40,184 nt of DNA. Origin: Candidatus Nomurabacteria bacterium (GTDB lineage Bacteria; Patescibacteriota; Minisyncoccia; Phycocordibacterales; UBA2100). Both the position numbers and the translations under genes were made by a program. The notes under the pieces were generated by a model that saw only the letters and a list, made by a program, of their open reading frames with translations, made no database searches and was not told the DNA's origin. This document shows, one piece after another, positions 32,425 through 40,184 of this stretch. The stretch covers positions 1 through 40,184 of the forward strand of contig CALRFU010000009.1 in the NCBI GenBank assembly GCA_943356775.1, read 5' to 3'. How positions within the stretch are numbered: position 1 is the stretch's first letter; each line of letters begins with the position of its first letter.

Positions 32425-32987
32425 TCGTCACGGGCATTATCATTGTCGTTTCATCTGTTGTTCTGGTAAACAACAACCGGTTCGGCGGCGTGGTACAGCT
32501 CGAAAACCTTGCGTACGATGTGGCGCTTTCAATCCGGCAAGCCCAGGTCTACGGCATCTCGGTTCAGCGCTACGGAGCCGATAACTTCTCATCAGGATAC
32601 GGTATGCATTTCGATATTAACGACCCGCAACATTACGAACTCTTTGCCGATGTCGACCGGGACGGTTTCTTCGATTCGCCCGACGAGAATGTCTCCCCGT
32701 CGCCGTATACGATTCGCAACGGCTTCACGATAACTGGCCTCTGTGCTCCCGAGGGGGCTGACGCCGCCACGTGCGTGGGCACTACCCCCGTCACTCAACT
32801 CGATATCGTCTTTAAGAGGCCGGAGGCGGATGCGTGGATAAGCGCGGGTGGGGTAGGCTGTGCGTATGGTGCAGGGACGTGTGCCGAGAGTGCTCGCATC
32901 ATCCTCCTTTCTCCACGGGGCGATGTCATGAGTGTGATAGTGGGAGCAAACGGTCAAATCTCAGTTCAGAGAGAGGCCTCACAATAA
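32355..32987 (+). CDS. Minor pilin / pseudopilin (GspH-like)
   Basis: A 210-residue prepilin. The leader is basic (MVRINLRNRQPSRLRA), then FTLVELVVVTGIIIVVSSVVL with Glu at +5. The residue before the cleavage site is Ala instead of the usual Gly. The globular part has NPQHYELFADVDRDG-like phrases (DINDPQHYELFADVDRDGF in part) that recall GspH/FimT. The annotated start lies inside pilD (70-nt overlap); no better internal start retains the basic leader. Confidence 0.82.
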   Translation: MVRINLRNRQPSRLRAFTLVELVVVTGIIIVVSSVVLVNNNRFGGVVQLENLAYDVALSIRQAQVYGISVQRYGADNFSSGYGMHFDINDPQHYELFADVDRDGFFDSPDENVSPSPYTIRNGFTITGLCAPEGADAATCVGTTPVTQLDIVFKRPEADAWISAGGVGCAYGAGTCAESARIILLSPRGDVMSVIVGANGQISVQREASQ

Positions 32988-32990
32988 AGT

Positions 32991-33566
32991 ATGCGACGTA
33001 CCACTATTCACACCGCAGGATTCACTCTCGTTGAAATGATTGTGGCGATAGCGTTGTTTTCAACCGTCATGGTTGTGTGCGTCGGAGCGCTCCTCGCTCT
33101 TGTGGCTGCAAACAGGAAAGCGCAAGCTCTGCAATCGGTCATGAACAACCTCAACATTGCACTCGACGGTATGGCGCGCTCCGTACGCATGGGTAACGGG
33201 TATGACGGCTCTACGGGGTGTACGGGTAATACGGGAGATGCGAATGACTGCACTGGCGGAAGCACCACATTTGAATTCCAACCATACGGCGGCTCATCGG
33301 ATTCGAGATGGATATACAATTTCAATGGTGCAACAAATCGGATAGAGAGATCAACGAACGGTTCCATTTCAGGTGCGGCACCCATCACGGCGCCGGAAGT
33401 CACTATCGATGAAATGCTTTTTTATGTAGTCGGCACAACGCGCGGTGATACGGTACAGCCGAAGGTTGTTATCGTAATAAAGGGAAGTGCGGGAGCTCCC
33501 GGATCCTCGAGCCGTACCACATTCCATTTGCAAGCAGCAGCGGTGCAACGGGTACTTGACCTATGA
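32991..33566 (+). CDS. Minor pilin (PilW/GspJ-like)
   Basis: A 191-residue prepilin with leader MRRTTIHTAG and FTLVEMIVAIALFSTVMVVC (Gly at -1, Glu at +5). The helix ends with LQSVMNNLNIALDGMARSVRMG, a pattern typical of GspJ/PilW minor pilins (MxxLnxALDxMAR). It starts 3 nt after the previous gene, and its stop overlaps the next start (ATGA). Confidence 0.85.
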   Translation: MRRTTIHTAGFTLVEMIVAIALFSTVMVVCVGALLALVAANRKAQALQSVMNNLNIALDGMARSVRMGNGYDGSTGCTGNTGDANDCTGGSTTFEFQPYGGSSDSRWIYNFNGATNRIERSTNGSISGAAPITAPEVTIDEMLFYVVGTTRGDTVQPKVVIVIKGSAGAPGSSSRTTFHLQAAAVQRVLDL

Positions 33567-34138
33567 GCATCAAGAAAACAAGACAAGGCGGATTTACCCT
33601 TATCGAAACGCTCGTGGCGGTTATGCTTTTGTCCATCGCGGTGGTGGCGCCGATGTCATTAGCCTCGAAGAGTCTCGGTTCCGCTTACTATGCCCGTGAC
33701 CAGATAACAGCCTTTTATCTCGCGCAGGAGGCGATTGAGGCGATACGAAGTATTCGGGATTCTCAGATACTTATCATTGCCGGAACGTCGGCCGGGGCGC
33801 CCGATATCTTCGGGCTCATCCCGCATCTCAATGAGCCGTTTACGGTCGATGGACGTAAGGGAGACGCTGCTACCGCTATCGTCCGCTGCGATGGGACATG
33901 TCCTCCGCTTCAGACTGACCTCACCTTGTACGGATATCCGGGTCTCGGTGACGACTTGGGTGCATGGAAGCCGACATACTTCACACGAACGATGCATGCT
34001 TATTCCGTAGTGGGCAATCCGGACGAGATACGTGTTACGGTAACCGTCACATGGCAGACGGGGCCAATCCAAAAGCGTTCATTCACCATTTCCGAAAACA
34101 TGTACCGTTGGGTTGATGACGGGGTAGGCCAACAATAG
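33563..34138 (+). CDS. Minor pilin (PilV/GspI-like)
   Basis: A 191-residue prepilin with leader MSIKKTRQGG and FTLIETLVAVMLLSIAVVAP (Gly at -1, Glu at +5). The phrase FYLAQEAIEAIRSIRD is typical of PilV/GspI. It is translationally coupled to the previous gene by a 4-nt overlap. It is part of the minor-pilin set expected to form the priming tip complex. Confidence 0.85.
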   Translation: MSIKKTRQGGFTLIETLVAVMLLSIAVVAPMSLASKSLGSAYYARDQITAFYLAQEAIEAIRSIRDSQILIIAGTSAGAPDIFGLIPHLNEPFTVDGRKGDAATAIVRCDGTCPPLQTDLTLYGYPGLGDDLGAWKPTYFTRTMHAYSVVGNPDEIRVTVTVTWQTGPIQKRSFTISENMYRWVDDGVGQQ

Positions 34139-34139
34139 T

Positions 34140-34721
34140 ATGAAAGAACAAAAATTACATCTCAAACATCGGGTGCGCAGACAAGCGGGCTTCACCCTGC
34201 TTCTCGCCGCACTTGTTTCCTCCATTGTTCTTGCTGTCGGTGCCGCCATCTTCGGGATTGCGCAAAAACAGGTTCTCCTCTCCGCCATCGGGCGCGATTC
34301 GCAGTTCGCTTTCTATGCCGCCGATACCGCCGCGGAGTGTGCTCTTTACTGGGATTTCCGCTGCAATTATTTTGCAAGTTCTACGGCTTTGATAAATGCT
34401 TCATGTAATAATCCCAACCCCACATGTGACACTAAGCTTATCCGGGCGGAAGGCCGGCCGACCCAAGCGCCCTACTATCCCTACACAATGACCTCTCAGA
34501 AGATGGATTTTTTCGAGGACACCACGATTTCCGGTAATCTGTGCGCACAGGTGTCGGTCACGAAATGCCGCGGTACTTTCAACTCAGATGGAGTGTGCCT
34601 CTCGGGAGCATCAACGGATCCGATACGCACTGTTATCCATGCAGACGGATATAGTACGAATTGCGCGGCGATACTGACGAGTGCGCGGGCCTTACAACGC
34701 TCCGTGGAACTCCGCTACTAG
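34140..34721 (+). CDS. PilX/GspK-like minor pilin lacking Glu5
   Basis: A 193-residue prepilin-like protein. The basic leader MKEQKLHLKHRVRRQAG precedes FTLLLAALVSSIVLAVGAAI. The +5 residue is Leu, not Glu, as in the GspK/PilX class of tip pilins. The body has FAFYAADTAAECALYW and six or more cysteines, suggesting disulfides. It starts 1 nt after the preceding stop and ends the pilin series. Confidence 0.8.
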   Translation: MKEQKLHLKHRVRRQAGFTLLLAALVSSIVLAVGAAIFGIAQKQVLLSAIGRDSQFAFYAADTAAECALYWDFRCNYFASSTALINASCNNPNPTCDTKLIRAEGRPTQAPYYPYTMTSQKMDFFEDTTISGNLCAQVSVTKCRGTFNSDGVCLSGASTDPIRTVIHADGYSTNCAAILTSARALQRSVELRY

Positions 34722-34727
34722 GTCTAG

Positions 34728-37045
<2,318 letters not shown>

Positions 37046-37046
37046 C

Positions 37047-38450
37047 ATGGACCTTTCTACACTTACGATAACAGAGGCTCGCCGCGCATTGGACGCCAAG
37101 GAGTATTCCGCGCTCGACCTCACCAACGCATATCTCGATGCGATAGAAAAAAAGAATGGAGAGATACACGCATACCTCGAAGTGTGGGCAGATTCTGCGA
37201 GAGAGGAGGCAAAAGCCGCCGATGCGGTGATTGCGGCAGGTAAGTCACAACCCCTCACGGGAATCCCGATTGCAGTCAAAGACAATATTCTCATCGAAGG
37301 GCGTATCGCGAGTGCGGCGTCGAAAATCTTGGAAAACTACAAAGCTTCATACGATGCGACGGTGATTTCAAAACTTAAGGCACAGGGTGTGGTATTTCTC
37401 GGACGCACAAATATGGATGAATTCGCACTCGGCAGTTCGACCGAGAATTCAGCATACGGGCCGACCAAAAATCCTCACGATACGTCACGCGTACCGGGCG
37501 GCACTTCCGGCGGCTCGGCTGCTGCTGTTGCGGCCGGGATGGCGCTTGCAGCTCTCGGTAGTGATACGGGCGGCTCTATACGCCAGCCCGCAGCCTTCTG
37601 TGGTATCGCAGGATTGAAGCCGACGTATGGCGCCGTTTCCCGTTCGGGCCTCATCGCCGCTGCGTCATCTCTCGACCAGATAGGTACGCTTGGGAAGAAT
37701 GTGGAGGATGCAAAAATTCTTTTCGACGCTGTTCGTGGACATGATGCGATGGACAGCACATCGCTGCCCGATGCCAACATTCCGCCAAAGGCAGGGCGGA
37801 AGGCGATAGGGGTGCCGCGTGAATTTTTGACGGACCTCACTCCCGAAATACGCGCGCAATTTGAAAGTACATTGGACACATTAAAAAACAAGGGATACAC
37901 AATCGTCGATGTTGCACTTCCGTCTTTGCAATACGCGCTGGCGGTGTACTACATCATCAACCCTGCAGAAGTTTCTACGAATCTTGCACGACTCGACGGA
38001 ATTCGTTACGGCCTCTCCGTCCCTGCGGATGTCATAGGAGAAGTGTACTCAAAGACGCGAGCGGCGGGATTCGGCCCCGAAACACGTCGTAGAGTTCTGG
38101 TGGGCACATTCGTCCTTTCCTCGGGGTATGCCGATGCGTACTACCGCAAGGCACGTTCGGTCCGCGAGCTGATACGTGCAGATTTTGCAAAAGCATTCGA
38201 AACGGTTGACGCTATTGTCATGCCGACGACTCCTTCACCTGCATTCAAGCTTGGCGAGAAGAACAGCGACCCTGTATCGCTTTATTTGGAAGATATTTTC
38301 ACGGTGCCCGTGAATCTCGCAGGCGTACCGGCGATATCAGTGCCGGGAGGCACTGTAGAGAGGGATGGGAAAAAGTTGCCGGTAGGTTTCCAGATAATCG
38401 GCGCATGGGGCGGAGAGCAGACAATCTTTGCCATTGGCAAAGATGTCTGA
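37047..38450 (+). CDS. gatA: Asp/Glu-tRNA amidotransferase subunit A
   Basis: A 467-residue amidase that releases ammonia from glutamine for transamidation of misacylated Glu-tRNA-Gln or Asp-tRNA-Asn. The Ser-cisSer-Lys triad is visible: K78 in IAVKDNI, S154 in GGTSGGSA and S177 in DTGGSIRQPAAF. Other landmarks are GRTNMDEFALGSSTENS and PTYGAVSRSGLIA. Length is slightly short of the usual ~485. It is transcribed with gatC and ligA. Confidence 0.95.
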   Translation: MDLSTLTITEARRALDAKEYSALDLTNAYLDAIEKKNGEIHAYLEVWADSAREEAKAADAVIAAGKSQPLTGIPIAVKDNILIEGRIASAASKILENYKASYDATVISKLKAQGVVFLGRTNMDEFALGSSTENSAYGPTKNPHDTSRVPGGTSGGSAAAVAAGMALAALGSDTGGSIRQPAAFCGIAGLKPTYGAVSRSGLIAAASSLDQIGTLGKNVEDAKILFDAVRGHDAMDSTSLPDANIPPKAGRKAIGVPREFLTDLTPEIRAQFESTLDTLKNKGYTIVDVALPSLQYALAVYYIINPAEVSTNLARLDGIRYGLSVPADVIGEVYSKTRAAGFGPETRRRVLVGTFVLSSGYADAYYRKARSVRELIRADFAKAFETVDAIVMPTTPSPAFKLGEKNSDPVSLYLEDIFTVPVNLAGVPAISVPGGTVERDGKKLPVGFQIIGAWGGEQTIFAIGKDV

Positions 38451-38479
38451 CCCCGCTAGCGGTGAGTTATAATCTCCAC

Positions 38480-39193
38480 ATGGATCCAAATCCTTCACCG
38501 GGCAACTCAATAGGTTCGGCGTTGTGGTTTCTCAGCGAAGTCGCATTCAAATGGATACCGGGCGCGGTGATGGCCGTCTCGGGTACTGCCGCGCCGGTAC
38601 CGGGAGGAGAGCCTGTGTCTCCGCTCGCCGCTCCGATTACGACGCCCGTATCCGCTCCTGAAGTCGTCCAGTATCTACAGTTGGCCTCAGCGCCCGGAGA
38701 GTACGACCAGATGTTTCAGCAATGGAGTACGTTTGTAGCCTTCTCACTCCTCGTTACCCTGTGCCTGGGTGCCCTCATTATTTACTGCGCGATTCGTGTC
38801 TTCCAGATACGTCAGATAGAGCGGCGCAGGTTCTATCAGACCCGACGTACGGTCGCCGCCCAGGATATTCCGAAATCACAATTGCGTTGGAATAGGATAC
38901 GGGAAGAGGCAAATTCCGATTCTGAACAATCCTGGCGGCTCGCTATCCTCGAAGCGGACATCATGCTCAACGAGCTCCTCGATGTCATGGGTTACAAAGG
39001 CGAGACGATGGCGGATAAGATGCGCGGTGTGGACCGCGCAAATTTCAATTCTATCGATCTCGCATGGGAGGCGCACAAGATTCGCAACAAAATCGCACAT
39101 GACGGCAGCGCACACCAGATGACGGCGCGCGAAACCCGTCGCGTCATCGCACTCTACGAAAAAGTCTTAAAAGACGCACGTTACATTGAGTAA
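38480..39193 (+). CDS. Membrane-anchored protein with HEPN-like R-x4-H motif
   Basis: A 237-residue protein of unrecognised family. Pro/Ala-rich N-terminus, one transmembrane helix at about 85-107, then a basic juxtamembrane stretch and a helical cytoplasmic domain. Near the C-terminus, AHKIRNKIAHDG (R202-N-K-I-A-H207) fits the R-x4-H signature of HEPN domains, many of which are RNases; the adjacent helices fit that fold too. Non-nuclease HEPN-like domains exist, so activity is not proven. The start at 38480 is set by TATAAT (38468-38473) ending 6 nt before it. It lies directly upstream of initiator tRNA. Confidence 0.65.
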   Translation: MDPNPSPGNSIGSALWFLSEVAFKWIPGAVMAVSGTAAPVPGGEPVSPLAAPITTPVSAPEVVQYLQLASAPGEYDQMFQQWSTFVAFSLLVTLCLGALIIYCAIRVFQIRQIERRRFYQTRRTVAAQDIPKSQLRWNRIREEANSDSEQSWRLAILEADIMLNELLDVMGYKGETMADKMRGVDRANFNSIDLAWEAHKIRNKIAHDGSAHQMTARETRRVIALYEKVLKDARYIE

Positions 39194-39210
39194 ATCTTTT
39201 TCAGGGTTTA

Positions 39211-39245
39211 TTGCATCGGCATCTCGCTTGTAGTACATTGACGCC
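39211..39245 (+). promoter_or_regulatory. Promoter of the initiator tRNA gene
   Basis: TTGCAT (39211-39216), a 17-bp spacer and TACATT (39234-39239), with the mature tRNA 5' end at 39246. It is the best two-part promoter in the window. Confidence 0.7.
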
Positions 39246-39320
39246 AGCGGGGTGGAGCAGTAGTAGCTCGCAAGGCTCATAACCTTGAGGTCGCGGGTGC
39301 AATTCCCGCCCCCGCAACCA
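39246..39320 (+). tRNA. Initiator tRNA-fMet (CAU)
   Basis: Closely follows the bacterial initiator tRNA: AGCGGGGTGGAGCAG at the 5' end, anticodon loop CTCATAA, and CCCCGCAACCA at the 3' end with CCA encoded. Position 1 is A facing A72, so the top pair is unformed, as expected for initiators. The anticodon stem CAAGG/CCTTG keeps only two of the three conserved G-C pairs; 29-41 is A-U. Confidence 0.93.
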
Positions 39321-39321
39321 A

Positions 39322-39741
39322 ATGGAGAAAACAGAAGTCGCAGGAGGAATTATCACAAACTCGAAAGGGGAGGTAGTGCTCGTACGCAACGGTCCGGATT
39401 TTTGGGGATTTCCCAAAGGCCATATTGACGAGGGAGAAAATGCGCTCGCGGCGGCGCGGCGCGAGGTCGCAGAGGAAACCGGCTTGGAGTACGTTTCGTT
39501 CGTCAAAGATCTCGGTTCATACGAGCGTTATAAAGGCACACCCGATGGGGGAGACGACACGAGCGAATACAAAACCATTCACATGATTCTTTTTACGGCC
39601 AAACAAGTAGAGCTCGCGCCGACCGACCCGGCTAATCCGGAAGCGAGGTGGGTGGCTCATGCAAAAGTCGATGGAATGCTCACGCACCCCAAGGACAGAG
39701 AATTTTGGCAGACGATACACCTAAGTTTAGGGCTCTTGTAG
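39322..39741 (+). CDS. Nudix hydrolase
   Basis: A 139-residue pyrophosphohydrolase. The Nudix box is GHIDEGENALAAARREVAEETG (in parts: GHIDEGE, AARREVAEETG) with the REVAEETG metal-binding core. AGGIITNSKGEVVLVRNGP at the N-terminus and HMILFTAKQVEL fit the fold and suggest a diadenosine-polyphosphate or nucleotide-type substrate, which cannot be fixed. Its ATG is 1 nt after the CCA of initiator tRNA. Cutting the tRNA 3' end would leave an almost leaderless mRNA, so the two probably share a transcript. Confidence 0.92.
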   Translation: MEKTEVAGGIITNSKGEVVLVRNGPDFWGFPKGHIDEGENALAAARREVAEETGLEYVSFVKDLGSYERYKGTPDGGDDTSEYKTIHMILFTAKQVELAPTDPANPEARWVAHAKVDGMLTHPKDREFWQTIHLSLGLL

Positions 39742-39906
39742 GGCCGAAATGACGACCGCAGTGATTGAAAGAAAGACGAAGAGTAAAAGCGAGAGCAGGA
39801 ACTGTTTTCCCGCCCACGTCAGGATGGCATTGCCGGTGGAATACACGAGGAAGACGGCGGACAAAATCCATAGAACGGAATTTATCTGTAAAATCGTATT
39901 CCACAT
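39727..39906 (-). CDS. Small two-helix membrane protein (59 residues)
   Basis: Begins MWNTILQINSVLWILSAVF and continues LVYSTGNAILTWAGKQ, then LLSLLLFVFLSITAVVISALQEP. Two hydrophobic helices are separated by a short polar turn containing NAILTWAGKQ. TATACC lies 7 nt before the ATG, matching the window's promoter-start pattern. Its last 15 nt overlap the Nudix gene tail-to-tail. Family not recognised. Confidence 0.6.
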   Translation of the reverse strand: MWNTILQINSVLWILSAVFLVYSTGNAILTWAGKQFLLSLLLFVFLSITAVVISALQEP

Positions 39907-39963
39907 ATCAGTAGGTATAGCATGAAAGGGAAATATGCGATATTCTCATTTTGATCCTCATTT

Positions 39964-40040
39964 GTCGGGGTAGCTCAGCCGGTTAGAGCGAGCGTTTCAT
40001 AAGCGCTAGGTCGAGAGTTCGAGTCTCTCCCCCGACACCA
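39964..40040 (+). tRNA. tRNA with CAU anticodon (probably elongator Met)
   Basis: Acceptor GTCGGGG/CCCCGAC, D arm GCTC-AGCCGGTTA-GAGC, anticodon stem AGCGT/GCGCT with loop TTCATAA, T arm GAGAG-TTCGAGT-CTCTC, encoded ACCA end. A Met assignment is favoured because a tRNA-Ile(UAU) for AUA codons exists in the same window. A lysidine-type Ile(CAU) tRNA cannot be excluded. Confidence 0.9.
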
Positions 40041-40060
40041 GAGTAGAGATTAATGGAGTT

Positions 40061-40104
40061 CCGCATTGGTTTTCTTTGCCCCCCACCAAAGAAAACCAAT
40101 GCGG
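40061..40104 (+). terminator. Long perfect hairpin after the last tRNA
   Basis: An 18-bp perfect stem (40061-40078 with 40087-40104) and an 8-nt C-rich loop. No T-run follows. A second GC-only hairpin follows at about 40116-40132. The sequence from there to the window end shows no gene. Confidence 0.55.
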
Positions 40105-40184
40105 CTTCGCCGTGCCGCGCGCTTCGCGCGCGACCAAAGAGAGGTTCGAGCCGAAGATTTTTTGGAGGGAGGATTTTTTGGCGG

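Noticed and set aside
39680-39904. Minus-strand frame of 74 codons over the Nudix 3' end
   Set aside because: The alternative frame at 39727-39906 gives a coherent two-helix membrane protein with a promoter at the right distance, so this one is its shadow.

Overview
The window looks like a chromosomal segment of a Candidate Phyla Radiation (Patescibacteria) bacterium, probably of the Parcubacteria. This rests on gene content, not on a database search. Genes are short and tightly packed. A type IV pilus cluster has no outer-membrane secretin. Secreted proteins combine a peptidoglycan-binding-like domain with PKD repeats. Very few metabolic genes are present. TGA is a normal stop codon, so the genetic code is the standard bacterial one. 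Base composition is moderate, except for the more AT-rich recombinase gene at the left edge.

Layout. 1-1987: a serine recombinase gene with an inverted copy of its own 3' end in front of it, lying against the 3' end of the tmRNA gene. 1889-2772 (-): ssrA and smpB, the ribosome-rescue pair. 2839-7768: ftsH, pyrC, a decayed malic-enzyme copy, a small protein gene and an intact malic enzyme. 7787-8844: a coiled-coil protein, an HTH/LAGLIDADG-like protein and tRNA-Ile(UAU). 8920-12485: two paralogous secreted PKD proteins. 12486-16739: recG, an intergenic repeat region, a 47-residue acidic protein, a response regulator, a small holin-like membrane protein and an EEP-family hydrolase. 16810-23019: tRNA-Ser(GCU) and a sensory-looking locus, in which two paralogous membrane-anchored binding proteins flank comF and a dCache histidine kinase; a third binding-protein copy and an arginase-like gene survive only as fragments. 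23054-34721: pterin dehydratase, then pilM-N-O-(P-like)-B, a response regulator, pilT, pilC, the major pilin, pilD and four minor pilins. 34740-38450: ligA-gatC-gatA. 38480-40040: a HEPN-like membrane protein, initiator tRNA, a Nudix hydrolase, a small membrane protein and tRNA-Met.

How the genes work together. The pilus block encodes inner-membrane platform, motors, prepilin peptidase and pilins for a monoderm-type pilus used in attachment or DNA uptake. ComF fits the DNA-uptake theme. The histidine kinase and its binding-protein neighbours look like an environmental sensing unit, with two free receiver proteins as possible outputs.

The most unusual signal is a 64-nt intergenic element present in three full copies, plus one copy that appears split by insertion of another. 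Nearly all differences among the copies are compensatory changes in predicted stems. Two inverted copies bracket the major pilin gene. A second genome-style signal is a -10 hexamer ending exactly 6 nt before the start codon at many genes, which implies widespread leaderless transcription.
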